A DNA stretch of 64,000 nucleotides from Hyphobacterium sp. SN044 (GCF_021864465.1 NZ_JAKKUV010000010.1:46319-110318); one strand, 5' to 3'; shown: positions 34,456 through 44,950, counted from the first letter of the stretch. Numbers and translations: made by a program. The notes: generated from the sequence alone by a model not told the origin.

Positions 34456-37400
34456 ATGCCGTCTTCCGGCCAAGCGGGCTGGTCGATCGCCCGCCTTTCC
34501 ATCGAACGCCCCGTCCTGACCTGGATGGTCGTCCTGTTCTGCCTGCTCGGCGGACTGCACGGCTTCTTCAATGTCGGGCGGCTGGAAGACCCGGCCTTCA
34601 CGATCAAGGAGGCGATCATCTTCGTGCCCTATCCGGGCGCGACCGCTTTCGAGGTCGAGGAAGAGGTCGTTGAGCCGCTGGAAACGGCGCTGCAGCAAAT
34701 GTCCGAACTGCACGAGATCCGCTCGGAATCCTCGCCTGGAATGGCGGAAATCCACGTCGTCATCGAGGACACGTTCGACGGCACCGAATTGCCGGGGATC
34801 TGGACCGACATGCGCGCGCGGGTGCGCGATGCGATGTCGAGCCTGCCGCCGGGGGCCGGCGAACCGATCGTGTTCGACGATTTCGGCGACACGTATGGAA
34901 TCTTCTACGCGGTCACAGCGGACGGCTATACCGACCAGCGAATCCGGGATGTCGCGCGCATGCTGCGCCGCGAACTTCTTGTCGTCGACGGGGTCGCCAG
35001 TGTCGCGGTCGACGGCGAGCCGGAAGAGCGCATCTATATCGAGGTGCCGCAAGAGGAACTCGCCCGGGTGGGCCTGTCCTACGAGCTCTTGCTGCAGGCA
35101 GTGGGAACGGAGAATGCCGTCGTCAGGGCGGGTGCGGTGCCGATCGGTGACCGCTATGTGCGGATCGACATTCCCCAGACGCTCGGCGGCGTAGAAGCGA
35201 TCGAGAACCTGCTGATCAATCCGGGCAATGGCCGCCAGGCGATCCGCCTGTCGGATGTGGCAACGGTACGGCGCGCGCCGGTCGAGCGGCCGACGAATCT
35301 GATCTACCACAACAATGTCCGCGCCTTCACGATCGGGGTGGCGGGACAGGCCGACGCGAACATCGTCGATGTCGGCCATGCCGTTGAAGCCCGGCTGGAG
35401 GCGTTACGCAGCGATCTGCCGCTCGGCTTCGACCTGCATCCGGTCTATCAGCAGCATGTCGTCGTCAATGACGCGATCGACGCCTTCCTCATCAATCTGA
35501 TGATGTCCGTCGCCATCGTCGTCATCGTCCTGATGATCTCGATGGGCTGGCGCGCGGGGCTGACGGTCGGTTCGGTTCTCTTCCTCACCGTGCTCGGCAC
35601 GCTCTTCTTCATGGAATTGTTCGCGATCGAGATGGAGCGCATCTCGCTCGGCGCGCTGATCATCGCCATGGGCATGCTGGTCGACAACGCCATCGTCGTG
35701 ACCGAGGGCATGCTGACCGGGGTGGAGAAGGGCGAACGACGTCTGGAAGCCGCCGAGAAAGCGGTGAAGAGCACGCAGTGGCCGCTGCTCGGCGCGACGA
35801 TTATCGGCATCATGGCCTTTTCCGGCATCGGCCTGTCGCCCGATGCGACGGGAGAATTCCTGTTCTCGCTGTTCGCGGTGATCGGGATTTCGCTGCTTTT
35901 GAGCTGGGTGCTGGCTGTGACCGTCGTGCCGATGGTCGGCTTCCACCTCTTCTCGGCCCAACGGAAAAAGGCCGAGGCTGAGGGCACGGAGGCAATGAGC
36001 GAAGCGACGCTTTATCGCGGTCCGCTGTTCGCGCTCTACCGCCCGGTGATCGGATTCGCCTTGCGGGCGCGCTGGATCGTCCTGGCCGCGCTGATCGGGG
36101 TGACGGTGCTGTGCTATGCCGGCTTCGGCGCGGTGAAGCAGTCCTTCTTCCCGCAGACCGGCACGCCGCTCTTCTTCGTCAACATCCTCTATCCGGAAGG
36201 CACGGATATCCTGACGACGGACGAAGCCGCACGCGAGATCGGCGCCTTCATCGGCGAACAACCCGAAACCGTCCAGTACGACACCTATGTCGGCGCGGGC
36301 GCGACGCGATTCATGCTGACCTACAATGCCGAACAGCCCTCTCCGGCCTATGCGCAGGTCGTGGTCCGGGCGCAGACGCTCGAACAGATCGAGCCGATGG
36401 GTCAGCGCATCCTGGAGCATGCGCGCACCACGCACCCGGATGCGGAGATCCGGATCGACCGGATCGTGTTCGGTCCGCCGACCGGCGCACAGCTGGAAGC
36501 GCGCATTTCCGGTCCGGACACGGCCGTCCTGCGGGCGCTGTCCGAGGAGATGCTGGAAAGGCTGAACACGCAGACCGAATTCGTCGATCTGCGCACCAAC
36601 TGGCGCAACCAGATCAGTGTCCTGCGTCCGATCATCATCGAGGAACGCGCTCGAACGGCCGGGGTTACCCGCCAGTCCATCGCCGACATGATGAGTTTCG
36701 CGACCGAGGGCGCGCGGATCGGCGTCTTCCGCGAAGGCGAGGAGCTGATCCCGATCATCGCGCGCGCACCGGAAAGCGAACGCGAGGATGCGGGCAATCT
36801 CGAAGACCGGCTGGTCTGGAGCCCGGCGCAGAGCGCCTATCTGCCGCTGAACCAGGTGGTGTCGCGTTTCGAGCTGGTGTCCGAGGAGGCGCTGATCCAG
36901 CGCCGCGACCGGGTGCGGACCATTTCCGTCCAGGGCAATCCGCGCCCGGGACAGACGGCGGCGGAAGCCTTCGTCCAGTTCAGCCAGATCGCCGAATCCG
37001 TGCCCCTGCCAGCCGGCTATTCGCTGGAATGGGGCGGCGAGCACGAGGGGTCGCAGCGCGCCAACGAATCGCTGGGCCAGCAATTGCCGCTTGCCCTCCT
37101 TGTCATGCTGACCATCTCCTTCGCACTATTCGCGAAAATCCGTCAGCCGCTGATCATCTGGGCGATCGTGCCGATGGCGGTGAACGGCGTGGTGATCGGC
37201 CTGCTGGTGACGCAGGTCGCGTTCAGCTTCACCGCCCTTCTGGGCCTGCTGTCGCTGTCGGGGATGCTGATCAAGAACGCGATCGTTCTGGTTGACGAGA
37301 TCGACCAACGCATCGCGCGCGGCGACGACCGCTTCACGGCGGTGCATGACGGCGCGATCAGCCGTCTGCGCCCGGTAATGCTGGCGGCAGTGACGACGGT

Positions 37401-37572
37401 GCTGGGCATGGCGCCGCTGATCTTCGACGCCTTCTTCCAGGCCATGGCCGTGACGATCATCGGCGGACTGACCTTCGCGACCATCTTGACGATGGTCGCT
37501 GTGCCGGTGCTCTACGCGCTCTTCTTCGGCATCAGGCCCAACAAGAAAGCCGCCCCTGAAACGGCGTCCTAG
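34456..37572 (+). CDS. RND efflux pump inner-membrane subunit
   Basis: AcrB-superfamily antiporter of 1038 aa, full length. The N-terminal TM region ([20 protein letters not shown]), two porter modules and two blocks of TM helices are seen. In TM4 the segment is [18 protein letters not shown], so the second Asp of the usual Asp-Asp proton relay is Asn. The second half has [20 protein letters not shown]. It is part of the tetR-adaptor-pump operon. Its 3' end overlaps the convergent fhs gene by 4 bases. The substrate cannot be predicted. An outer-membrane channel is not encoded here. Confidence 0.93.
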   Translation: MPSSGQAGWSIARLSIERPVLTWMVVLFCLLGGLHGFFNVGRLEDPAFTIKEAIIFVPYPGATAFEVEEEVVEPLETALQQMSELHEIRSESSPGMAEIHVVIEDTFDGTELPGIWTDMRARVRDAMSSLPPGAGEPIVFDDFGDTYGIFYAVTADGYTDQRIRDVARMLRRELLVVDGVASVAVDGEPEERIYIEVPQEELARVGLSYELLLQAVGTENAVVRAGAVPIGDRYVRIDIPQTLGGVEAIENLLINPGNGRQAIRLSDVATVRRAPVERPTNLIYHNNVRAFTIGVAGQADANIVDVGHAVEARLEALRSDLPLGFDLHPVYQQHVVVNDAIDAFLINLMMSVAIVVIVLMISMGWRAGLTVGSVLFLTVLGTLFFMELFAIEMERISLGALIIAMGMLVDNAIVVTEGMLTGVEKGERRLEAAEKAVKSTQWPLLGATIIGIMAFSGIGLSPDATGEFLFSLFAVIGISLLLSWVLAVTVVPMVGFHLFSAQRKKAEAEGTEAMSEATLYRGPLFALYRPVIGFALRARWIVLAALIGVTVLCYAGFGAVKQSFFPQTGTPLFFVNILYPEGTDILTTDEAAREIGAFIGEQPETVQYDTYVGAGATRFMLTYNAEQPSPAYAQVVVRAQTLEQIEPMGQRILEHARTTHPDAEIRIDRIVFGPPTGAQLEARISGPDTAVLRALSEEMLERLNTQTEFVDLRTNWRNQISVLRPIIIEERARTAGVTRQSIADMMSFATEGARIGVFREGEELIPIIARAPESEREDAGNLEDRLVWSPAQSAYLPLNQVVSRFELVSEEALIQRRDRVRTISVQGNPRPGQTAAEAFVQFSQIAESVPLPAGYSLEWGGEHEGSQRANESLGQQLPLALLVMLTISFALFAKIRQPLIIWAIVPMAVNGVVIGLLVTQVAFSFTALLGLLSLSGMLIKNAIVLVDEIDQRIARGDDRFTAVHDGAISRLRPVMLAAVTTVLGMAPLIFDAFFQAMAVTIIGGLTFATILTMVAVPVLYALFFGIRPNKKAAPETAS

Positions 37573-39290
37573 GACAGGCCGACAATCTCGCCATCCGCGC
37601 CAAGCCTTATGTCCAGCGCGGCGGGGTGACGGGGCAGGCCCGGCATGGTCATGACGTCGCCGCAGATCGCGACGACGAAGCCCGCCCCGGCCGAGAGCCT
37701 GGCTTCGCGGACGGGCAGGACATGGCCTTCCGGCGCGCCAAGCAGGGTCGGGTCGGCGGAGAAGCTGTACTGCGTCTTGGCGATGCAGACCGGCAGGTTC
37801 GCAAAGCCCAGCGCCTCGAACTCGGCGAGGCTGCGTTCCGCCCGCATCGAAAGCTGAATGCCCGCTGCGCCATAGATGCGCCTGGCCACCGTCTCGATCT
37901 TGGCAGCGAGCGGCAGATCATCCGGATAGATCAGCTTGAAATCCGGCGCCGGACCCTCGAGCGCGTCGATCACGGCTTCGGCGAGCGGGATCGCGCCCTT
38001 GCCGCCTTCCGCCCAGTGTTTCGACACCGCCATGCGCGCGCCGTGCGCGTCGCAGATGTCCTGCACGGCGGCAATCTCGTCCTCGGTGTCGCCCGTGCGG
38101 TGATTGACCGCGACAACCAGGGTCAGGCCGAATTGCTGCAGATTGGCGATGTGGCGGGCGAGATTGACCCCGCCCCTTGTGACGGCATCGGCGTCGGGCG
38201 TGCCGAGCTCGTCCTTCTTGCGCCCGCCCTGCATCTTCAGCGCCCGGACCGTACAGACCAGGACGACGGCATCGGGTTTCAGGCCGGACTGACGGCATTT
38301 GATGTCGAGGAATTTCTCCGCGCCGAGATCGGCGCCGAAACCGGCCTCGGTGACGACGATATCGCCGAGCGCCAGGGCGGACTTCGTCGCGATCACCGAA
38401 TTGCAGCCATGCGCGATATTCGCGAACGGGCCGCCATGGATCATCGCCGGGGCGTGTTCGATCGACTGGACGAGATTGGGCTGGAAGGCGTCCTTGAGAA
38501 GGACCGCCATCGACCCCGCAGCGCCGATATCGCCGGCCGTGACCGCCGCGCCTTCGGGCGTGAAGCCGATGATCATGCGGGCGAGACGCGCCTGCAGGTC
38601 GTCCATCGATTCCGCAAGGCAGAAGATCGCCATGACCTCGGATGCAACGGTGATGTCAAAGCCCGCCTCGCGTGGCACGCCGTGAGGCTGGCCGCCGAGA
38701 CCGACAATGACATTCCTGAGCGCGCGGTCATTCATGTCGAGCACGCGCTTCCAGCTGACACGGCGGGAATCGAGCTCCGGTTCCAGCCCCCAGTGGATGT
38801 GATTGTCGATCATCGCGGCGAGGAGGTTGTTCGCCGCGGTGATGGCGTGGAAGTCGCCGGTGAAATGGAGGTTGATGTCCTCCATCGGCAGGACCTGCGC
38901 CCGTCCACCCCCGGCCGCGCCGCCCTTCATCCCGAAGCAGGGGCCAAGCGAGGGTTCGCGCAGACAGGCGATCGCCTTCTTGCCGAGCCGGTTCAAACCG
39001 TCATTGAGACCGACGCTTGTCGTCGTCTTGCCTTCGCCCGCCGGGGTCGGCGTGACGGCGGTGACGAGGACGAGCTTGCCGCGCGGCCTGTCCTTCAGTG
39101 ACGCGATATGGGCGTGGGAGAGCTTCGCCTTGTAGTGGCCGTAAGGCACGAGCGCCTCGGCCGGAAGGCCCAGCTTTTCCGCCATCAGCGGCAGGATCGG
39201 GCGCATCGGCGCGGCGCGCGCAATCTCGATGTCCGGCGCGCCGGGCGGGGGCAGATTGTCGTGCGCTGGCGTTTGCGGGGCGTCCTTCAT
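37569..39290 (-). CDS. fhs: Formate-tetrahydrofolate ligase
   Basis: ATP-dependent synthesis of 10-formyl-THF from formate and THF. The ATG at 39290 gives 573 aa, close to the family norm of ~557; upstream in-frame starts run through repeat DNA and are rejected. The P-loop-like [15 protein letters not shown] motif lies near residue 75. [42 protein letters not shown] and [13 protein letters not shown] are all invariant blocks of the family. Divergent from the formaldehyde-oxidation operon: formaldehyde is oxidised to formate there, and Fhs can return formate to the folate pool. Confidence 0.95.
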   Translation of the reverse strand: MKDAPQTPAHDNLPPPGAPDIEIARAAPMRPILPLMAEKLGLPAEALVPYGHYKAKLSHAHIASLKDRPRGKLVLVTAVTPTPAGEGKTTTSVGLNDGLNRLGKKAIACLREPSLGPCFGMKGGAAGGGRAQVLPMEDINLHFTGDFHAITAANNLLAAMIDNHIHWGLEPELDSRRVSWKRVLDMNDRALRNVIVGLGGQPHGVPREAGFDITVASEVMAIFCLAESMDDLQARLARMIIGFTPEGAAVTAGDIGAAGSMAVLLKDAFQPNLVQSIEHAPAMIHGGPFANIAHGCNSVIATKSALALGDIVVTEAGFGADLGAEKFLDIKCRQSGLKPDAVVLVCTVRALKMQGGRKKDELGTPDADAVTRGGVNLARHIANLQQFGLTLVVAVNHRTGDTEDEIAAVQDICDAHGARMAVSKHWAEGGKGAIPLAEAVIDALEGPAPDFKLIYPDDLPLAAKIETVARRIYGAAGIQLSMRAERSLAEFEALGFANLPVCIAKTQYSFSADPTLLGAPEGHVLPVREARLSAGAGFVVAICGDVMTMPGLPRHPAALDIRLGADGEIVGLS

Positions 39291-39429
39291 GGGCGGGCTC
39301 CGTTGGATAGGGCGCGGCGTGCCGGGGATACGGCCCCTGACGGGACCGGATTCGGATCGGATGGTCAGCTTCGCGGGTGGGCGCGCGGGGATCAAGACGG
39401 GAGTTGCCTCTCGCAGACGCGCAATGCCT

Positions 39430-39556
39430 TCCCTTCTCCCCTTTTTGAAGGGGAGAAGCTGGCCTGAAATGCCGGATGAGGGGTTCTGCTCTGACATCGC
39501 GAGCGAAGCGCACGCCCCCTCACCCCTGACCCCTCTCCCCCAAATCGGGGCGAGGG
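39430..39556. repeat. Hairpin repeats in the fhs-adhC divergent region
   Basis: CTTCTCCCCTT (39433-39443)/AAGGGGAGAAG (39448-39458) is an 11-bp dyad. About 50 bases on, CCCCTCACCCCTGACCCCTCTCCCCCAAATCGGGGCGAGGGG forms a second. This is a different class from the repeats at 0.9-2.1 kb but shares the CCCCT/AGGGG core. The 353-base gap 39291-39643 otherwise holds only the divergent promoters, which I could not pinpoint. Confidence 0.6.
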
Positions 39557-39643
39557 GAAGCTCTGTTGGCTTCATTTCCACGGGTGGAACGCCGCGCATT
39601 CCGGCCTATGCTCCAGGCCAAGTGATTTGCCCGGAGAAACCGA

Positions 39644-40756
39644 ATGAAAACCCGTGCTGCCGTCGCCTTCGAGGCGAAGAAGCCGCTCGAAATCGTCGAA
39701 CTGGACCTTGACGGCCCGAAGGCGGGCGAAGTGCTGGTCGAGATCATGGCGACGGGCATCTGTCACACCGACGCCTACACGCTCGACGGCTTCGACAGCG
39801 AGGGCATCTTCCCCTCCATTCTCGGTCATGAAGGCGCGGGCATCGTGCGCGAAGTCGGCCCTGGTGTGACCAGCGTGAAGGAAGGCGATCACGTCATCCC
39901 GCTTTACACGCCGGAATGCCGCCAGTGCAAAAGCTGCCTCAGCCAGAAGACCAATCTGTGCACCTCGATCCGCGCCACCCAGGGCAAGGGGGTGATGCCC
40001 GACGGGACGAGCCGGTTCAGCTACAAGGGCCAGACGATCTTCCACTATATGGGCTGTTCGACCTTCTCGAACTTCACCGTCCTGCCCGAGATCGCGGTCG
40101 CGAAAATCCGCGAGGACGCGCCGTTCGAGACCAGTTGTTATATCGGCTGCGGCGTCACCACCGGCGTCGGCGCGGTGGTCAACACGGCCAAGGTCGAGCC
40201 GGGCGCGAATGTCGTCGTCTTCGGGCTCGGCGGGATCGGCCTCAACGTGCTGCAGGGCGCGAAGATGGCCGGGGCGGACCGGATCATCGGCGTCGACATC
40301 AATCCCGACCGCGAGGCATGGGGCCGGAAATTCGGCATGACGGACTTCCTCAACACCAAGGGGATGAGCCGCGAGGACACGCTCGCCAAGCTTCTGGAAA
40401 TGACCGATGGCGGGGCGGACTACACGTTCGACTGCACCGGCAATACCGAGGTGATGCGAACCGCGCTGGAGGCCTGCCACCGCGGCTGGGGCGAGAGCAT
40501 CATCATTGGCGTGGCCGAGGCCGGCAAGGAGATCGCGACGCGGCCCTTCCAGCTGGTCACTGGCCGGGTGTGGAAGGGCACGGCCTTCGGCGGCGCGAGG
40601 GGCCGGACCGATGTGCCGAAAATCGTCGACTGGTACATGAATGGAAAGATCCAGATCGACCCGATGATCACCCACACGCTCAAGCTGGAAGACATCAACA
40701 AAGGCTTCGACCTGATGCATGCGGGCGAAAGCATCCGCAGCGTGGTCGTTTACTAG
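39644..40756 (+). CDS. adhC: S-(hydroxymethyl)glutathione dehydrogenase / class III alcohol dehydrogenase
   Basis: NAD-dependent, zinc-containing enzyme of 370 aa that oxidises S-hydroxymethylglutathione (spontaneous formaldehyde adduct) to S-formylglutathione, and can also reduce S-nitrosoglutathione. The catalytic Zn ligand is in [26 protein letters not shown] follows, and structural Zn is bound by CRQCKSC...TNLC. The Rossmann motif is [16 protein letters not shown]. First gene of a tight operon with a VOC protein and FghA. GSNO reductase activity may also help during NO exposure. Confidence 0.95.
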   Translation: MKTRAAVAFEAKKPLEIVELDLDGPKAGEVLVEIMATGICHTDAYTLDGFDSEGIFPSILGHEGAGIVREVGPGVTSVKEGDHVIPLYTPECRQCKSCLSQKTNLCTSIRATQGKGVMPDGTSRFSYKGQTIFHYMGCSTFSNFTVLPEIAVAKIREDAPFETSCYIGCGVTTGVGAVVNTAKVEPGANVVVFGLGGIGLNVLQGAKMAGADRIIGVDINPDREAWGRKFGMTDFLNTKGMSREDTLAKLLEMTDGGADYTFDCTGNTEVMRTALEACHRGWGESIIIGVAEAGKEIATRPFQLVTGRVWKGTAFGGARGRTDVPKIVDWYMNGKIQIDPMITHTLKLEDINKGFDLMHAGESIRSVVVY

Positions 40757-40767
40757 GGGAAAGACCG

Positions 40768-41148
40768 ATGTTCAGCCATGTGATGCTCGGCGCCGACGAT
40801 GTCGCCGCCTCGAAGGCCTTCTACGACGCCGCGCTCGGCGCGCTCGGCATTCCGCCGGGGGTGATGGACGAGAAGGGCCGCGTCTTCTACCGCACCGACC
40901 GGGGCACGTTCGCCCTGTCGAAGCCGATCGACGGCCAGCCCGCGAGCTGTGCCAATGGCGGCACGATCGGCTTCTTCGCCAAGACGCCGGAACTGGCCGA
41001 TGCCTTCCACGCCGCCGGCCTCGCCCATGGCGGCACGGCGATCGAGGACCCACCCGGCTATCGCGGTGAACCGCCGGTCTTCTACCTCGCCTATCTGCGC
41101 GATCCGGCCGGCAACAAGATCTGCGCGCTGCACCCGGTCCGGACGTAA
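40768..41148 (+). CDS. VOC (glyoxalase/bleomycin-resistance) family protein
   Basis: 126 aa with the VOC fold: MFSHVMLGADDVAASKAFYDAALGALG at the start and YLAYLRDPAGNKICALHP at the end, where the Asp-Pro-x-Gly-Asn turn is typical. It is 11 bases after adhC and overlaps fghA by 1 base (TAATG), so it belongs to the formaldehyde operon. Members at this position are common but their reaction is not settled; a glutathione-adduct substrate is plausible. Confidence 0.85.
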   Translation: MFSHVMLGADDVAASKAFYDAALGALGIPPGVMDEKGRVFYRTDRGTFALSKPIDGQPASCANGGTIGFFAKTPELADAFHAAGLAHGGTAIEDPPGYRGEPPVFYLAYLRDPAGNKICALHPVRT

Positions 41149-41993
41149 TGCCCCTCACCACCAGGTCCGAAACGAAATCCCATGGCGGCGTGCAGGGCGT
41201 CTACGCCCACGCCAGCAAAGAGACCGGGACGGAGATGGTGTTCTCCGTCTTCGTACCGGAGCACAGACCGGGCCAGAAACTGCCTGTCGTCTGGTATCTG
41301 TCGGGGCTGACCTGCACCCACGCCAATGTCACCGAGAAGGGCGAGTTCCGCGCCGCCTGCGCCGAGCACGGCCTGATCTTCGTGGCGCCGGACACCAGCC
41401 CGCGCGGCGCAGGCGTGCCGGACGATTCCGAGGGCAGTTACGACTTCGGTCTGGGCGCCGGTTTCTACGTCGACGCAACAGAAAGACCGTATGCGGAATA
41501 TTACCGCATGCGGTCCTATATCGAGCGCGAACTACCCGATCTGATCGGCGCGAACTTCCCTGCCGACATGGCCCGCCAATCGATCATGGGCCACTCCATG
41601 GGCGGGCATGGCGCGTTGACCATCGGCCTTCACAATCCGGAGCGGTTCAAGGCCGTCTCGGCCTTCGCGCCGATCGTCTCGCCGCTCAACTGCCCGTGGG
41701 GCGAAAAGGCGCTAACCGGCTATCTCGGTCCGGACCGGTCGAAGTGGCGGGATTACGATGCCTGCGCGCTGATCGTAGACGGCGCGCGCATGGCGGACAT
41801 CCTCGTCGACCAGGGCGAGGCGGACAATTTCCTGAGCGAACAGCTGAAGCCGGAGCTTCTGGAACAGGCCTGCGCCGGGACCGGCATCGACCTGACGCTG
41901 CGGCGCCAGCCCGGCTACGACCATTCCTATTATTTCATCTCGACCTTCATGGCCGAGCATCTCGCCTGGCATGCCGAGCGGCTGAAAGCCTAG
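41148..41993 (+). CDS. fghA: S-formylglutathione hydrolase
   Basis: Serine hydrolase (esterase D family) of 281 aa that releases formate and glutathione from S-formylglutathione. The nucleophile elbow is GHSMGGHGA. The oxyanion-side motif VVWYLSGLTCTHANVTEKGEF, the Asp in LVDQGEADNFL and the His in YDHSYYFI complete the triad. The start overlaps the stop of the VOC gene. It is the second enzyme of glutathione-dependent formaldehyde oxidation after AdhC. Confidence 0.95.
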   Translation: MPLTTRSETKSHGGVQGVYAHASKETGTEMVFSVFVPEHRPGQKLPVVWYLSGLTCTHANVTEKGEFRAACAEHGLIFVAPDTSPRGAGVPDDSEGSYDFGLGAGFYVDATERPYAEYYRMRSYIERELPDLIGANFPADMARQSIMGHSMGGHGALTIGLHNPERFKAVSAFAPIVSPLNCPWGEKALTGYLGPDRSKWRDYDACALIVDGARMADILVDQGEADNFLSEQLKPELLEQACAGTGIDLTLRRQPGYDHSYYFISTFMAEHLAWHAERLKA

Positions 41994-42637
41994 TTCCGCC
42001 GCGCCTCTTCGGCCGCGATGAAGGCGACATTCGCCGTCTCGATCGCGCTCAGGCGCGGCTCGCCGTCACGCGGGACATACCATTCGCGCGCTTCGAACCA
42101 AGCCTGAAGCTGCGGGTCGGAGAAGCGCCGACCGTGCCGGGCGAAGATCTCGTTGCGGGCGATGCGCAACTCGCTCAGCGACAGGCCAGCGAGATCGTCT
42201 GCGGTCAAAGACCGCTTGTCGGAATCCGGCAACAGGAAGTCGGGGCCGGGACCGGGCGACCCAAAGAAGAGCAGCAGGTTTTCCAGTTCGTCCGCGCGCG
42301 TTTCGGTCCGCGTCATGCGGCAGGCCGGGGCGATCAGGTCGTCGGGCATATCGCCCCAGGGCAGGGCGCGGCCCCATTCGCACTGGGCGTCGCGCCAGCC
42401 GATCCAGGCCGATTGCGCCTCGCCCAGCAGCCGCCGGTCATGCCGGGAGGGCTGTGCATCGAGCAGGCGCGTGAAGGCCGTATCCATCCGGGCCGTCTGC
42501 CGGGCGTCCTCGTCAAAATAGCATTGCGCGACGGCTGCATCGCCCTGCGCGCGATCGAGACAGGCATCGAAATCCGGCGATTCCGCCAGTGCCGCACCCG
42601 TCACCAAAGCCAGACTCACCCCAAGCCAAATACGCAT
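41990..42637 (-). CDS. Secreted LprI-like/YARHG two-domain protein
   Basis: 215 aa with a signal peptide (MRIWLGVSLALVTGAALA). The middle part (residues ~22-100) is LprI/DUF1311-like, with FDACLDRAQGDAAVAQCYFDEDARQTARMD and EAQSAWIGWRDAQCEW; four Cys are placed as in lysozyme-inhibitor-like domains. The last ~80 residues form a YARHG domain (LSELRIARNEIFARHGRRFSDPQL, then FEAREWYVP). YARHG occurs in extracellular and peptidoglycan-linked proteins. Convergent with fghA, overlapping by 4 bases. Likely periplasmic; substrate or target unknown. Confidence 0.8.
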   Translation of the reverse strand: MRIWLGVSLALVTGAALAESPDFDACLDRAQGDAAVAQCYFDEDARQTARMDTAFTRLLDAQPSRHDRRLLGEAQSAWIGWRDAQCEWGRALPWGDMPDDLIAPACRMTRTETRADELENLLLFFGSPGPGPDFLLPDSDKRSLTADDLAGLSLSELRIARNEIFARHGRRFSDPQLQAWFEAREWYVPRDGEPRLSAIETANVAFIAAEEARRN

Positions 42638-42837
42638 CGCGCCGCCTCCGTGATGAATTTGCCGGCACCCCGGTCTACGGGATCATGCCGCGTTCCGGTT
42701 CGCTCCGCGAGCGCCGAAAGTGTCACACCCCCTGGTGGGCAGGCGCTTACCCCGGAGGTCATGACCTTTTGCCAGGTCTTTCAACCGGTCCGGTCCGGCG
42801 GCAGGATCGCGCCGAGTGGCCGAGGGACAGGATTGTC

Positions 42838-43122
42838 ATGATCATCACCATGCTGACGTTGACGCTCTGGGTTCAGGCGGCCGACGCACCGCCCGCGCCG
42901 GCGCGGGATCCGCTGAGCCAGCAGGCGCAGGGCCTGCGCCGCACCACCACTGCAGATCCCGGACGAAGCGAACCCGAGACTCTGCAGGAAGAGGCAGAAC
43001 TGGAGCGCGAGGACAGCGGCGAGAACCAGATGCAGGCGACCGGCGACGAGGCCGGCCCGGTGCGCCGCCAGCGCGGACCGGTCGACCTTCGCCCGGTCCG
43101 GCAACCCGATCCGGACGCCTGA
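42838..43122 (+). CDS. Small hypothetical secreted protein, 94 aa
   Basis: Starts at the ATG at 42838 with a short hydrophobic leader (MIITMLTLTLWVQAADA) and an acidic, Gln/Glu-rich disordered body (QEEAELEREDSGENQMQATG). No family recognised. Composition is consistent with real coding, but the evidence is only the leader and frame length. A possible weak terminator hairpin (ACCGCG at 43122-43127, CGCGGT at 43143-43148, then TTTGTCTT) follows it. Confidence 0.45.
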   Translation: MIITMLTLTLWVQAADAPPAPARDPLSQQAQGLRRTTTADPGRSEPETLQEEAELEREDSGENQMQATGDEAGPVRRQRGPVDLRPVRQPDPDA

Positions 43123-43204
43123 CCGCGAAACACCGTCCGGACCGCGGTTTGTCTTCACGCTGTGAGACGTTCAGTCTGGCCGCTGGAAGCCGCGCGAGTC
43201 CGCC

Positions 43205-44125
43205 ATGAAAGACATCCAGCCCCTGCTCGACGAGATCGCCGAAGCGGTGAAGCCCGAATTCGGCAAGGGCAAGGTCGCCGACTACATCCCGGCCCTGGCG
43301 CGGGTGCCGGCGGACCGGTTCGGCATGGCGGTGTGCGGGGTCGACGGCCGGGAGTGGCGCACGGGCGACGCGCTGATGCCCTTCTCGATCCAGTCGATCT
43401 CGAAAGTCTTCACCCTGCTGCTGGCGCTGGAGACCGTCGATCCCGACGCGTTGTGGCTACGGGTCGGGCGGGAGCCCTCGGGCACCCCGTTCAACTCGCT
43501 GATGCAGCTGGAGAATGAGGGCGGGATTCCGCGCAATCCCTTCATCAATGCCGGGGCGCTCGTCGTCACCGACGCCATCGCCGCGCATTCGGCGAGCCCG
43601 GTGCCGCACCTCCTGAACATGGTGCGCCGCTTGTCCGGCAATCCGGGCGTGATCATCGACGAGGAGGTCGCACGGTCCGAAGAAGCACACGGCCACCGCA
43701 ATGCCGCCATCGCGCATTTCCTGAAGGCGCAGGGCAATCTGAAATCGGAGGTGACGCGGGTGCTGCACCTCTATTTCCGGCAATGCGCCATCGCCATGTC
43801 GGCGATGGACCTGGCCCGCGCCTTCCTGCCGCTGGCGAATGAAGGCGTGATCCCGGCGAGCGGTGAACAGCGCTTCCCGCCGCTGCGGGTGAAGCGGGTG
43901 AATTCCATTCTCCTGACCTGCGGGCTCTATGACGGGGTCGGGAATTTCGCCTTCCGCGTCGGCATACCGGCGAAAAGCGGGGTCGGCGGCGGCATTGTCG
44001 GGGTCATCCCGGGCAAGTTCTCGGTCTGCGTCTGGTCGCCGGAACTCGACAGTCTCGGCAATTCGCATGTCGGTACGGCGGCGCTCGAATTGTTCACCCG
44101 GAAGACGGGTCTTTCCATTTTCTGA
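43205..44125 (+). CDS. glsA: Glutaminase
   Basis: Serine-dependent beta-lactamase-fold glutaminase of 306 aa, hydrolysing glutamine to glutamate and ammonia. The Ser-x-x-Lys motif is in FSIQSISKVFTL. NPFINAGALVV and the Tyr/Gly-rich GLYDGVGNFAFRVGIPAKSGVGGG are family blocks. The length matches bacterial GlsA/YbaS. In some bacteria it contributes to acid resistance with a glutamate decarboxylase; a PLP decarboxylase lies ~2.3 kb away but is not clearly Gad. Confidence 0.94.
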   Translation: MKDIQPLLDEIAEAVKPEFGKGKVADYIPALARVPADRFGMAVCGVDGREWRTGDALMPFSIQSISKVFTLLLALETVDPDALWLRVGREPSGTPFNSLMQLENEGGIPRNPFINAGALVVTDAIAAHSASPVPHLLNMVRRLSGNPGVIIDEEVARSEEAHGHRNAAIAHFLKAQGNLKSEVTRVLHLYFRQCAIAMSAMDLARAFLPLANEGVIPASGEQRFPPLRVKRVNSILLTCGLYDGVGNFAFRVGIPAKSGVGGGIVGVIPGKFSVCVWSPELDSLGNSHVGTAALELFTRKTGLSIF

Positions 44126-44152
44126 CGACCCGAAGTCCGGCAGCGTCTTCCT

Positions 44153-44581
44153 TCAGCGCAATACCTCGCCAAAGCCGGAGCCCGGACTGGCGGGCTGCAT
44201 GCGGATCAGGCGCGAGGTCTCGACCGCCGCCTGGCGATGTTTCACGGCTTCGCGGTAGACCGGGTCGCGGACCATTTCCACGAAGGCGGCGACGCTCGGA
44301 TATTCCGCGATGAAGGCGATATCCCAGCTTTCATCGGACGGGCCGATCAGCACCATCTCCGGCTTGCCGACCCAGACCTGGCGTCCGCCCAGCCGGGCGA
44401 AGACCGGGCCGCTTTCCCGCGCATAGGCCCGGTAGGCCTGTGCGCCGGTCACGTCCCGCCCGTCCTCATAGGCGGCCTTCTTACGGAATTTCACCAGGTT
44501 CAGCATGTGAACCGGACCCGCGCGGTCCATCTCGCGAAAGCGGGCGAAATCTTCTTTGGACGGGTCGATATAGGCGGTCAT
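44153..44581 (-). CDS. DUF1330-like protein, 142 aa
   Basis: Starts at the ATG at 44581, where the family fold begins (MTAYIDPSKEDFARFREMD). PVHMLNLVKFRKKAAYEDG, then FARLGGRQVWVGKP and SWDIAFIAEYPSVAAFVEMVRDP, are typical of DUF1330/NIPSNAP-like ferredoxin-fold dimers. It has no signal, so is cytoplasmic. Function unknown. It is tail to tail with glsA. Confidence 0.8.
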   Translation of the reverse strand: MTAYIDPSKEDFARFREMDRAGPVHMLNLVKFRKKAAYEDGRDVTGAQAYRAYARESGPVFARLGGRQVWVGKPEMVLIGPSDESWDIAFIAEYPSVAAFVEMVRDPVYREAVKHRQAAVETSRLIRMQPASPGSGFGEVLR

Positions 44582-44683
44582 AAGGCGTCCCTCGGTGGCG
44601 ATGGCGGGGACACAATGACATGCCGACCCACCGGGTCCAGACCCTGTCAACGCGGTGGCATACCGACGAGGAGAGGGTTGCCG

Positions 44684-44950
44684 TTAGAGCGGGAAGTCGC
44701 GCTCCGGGTCGATTCCCGCGCTCTCAAGGAATTTGCGAACCGAGCGCACCTCATCCTTCGGCAGGCTGTGATGAGCGTGATGGAAGCTGGCGGTGTGTCC
44801 GTTCAGCGAGACCGAAAATTTCGCGCCGCTGCGTTCATGCAGCTCAGCGCCCAGATCGGTCAGAACGTGCTCTACATCCGAAGGCGCGAGATTGGCCGGC
44901 TCGGGATGTGCAAAAATGGCGTGCAGCGTCTTGCGGTGTTTATGGTTCAT
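44684..44950 (-). CDS. HicA-like small protein, 88 aa
   Basis: The chain (KHRKTLHAIFAHPEPANLAPSDVEHVLTDLG, then SGAKFSVSLNGHTASFHHAHH and VRSVRKFLESAGI) follows the layout of the HicA toxin double-stranded-RNA-binding-like fold, including a His near the end of strand 3. I see no HicB antitoxin gene on either side, so it may be an orphan or a non-toxic relative. The start is the ATG at 44950. The 146-base gap 44951-45096 shows no gene. Confidence 0.7.
   Translation of the reverse strand: MNHKHRKTLHAIFAHPEPANLAPSDVEHVLTDLGAELHERSGAKFSVSLNGHTASFHHAHHSLPKDEVRSVRKFLESAGIDPERDFPL

Noticed and set aside
42638-42837. Start of the small secreted protein at an earlier ATG near 42589
   Set aside because: It would begin inside the signal-peptide region of the opposite LprI-like gene and add residues without coding character; the hydrophobic leader begins at 42838.
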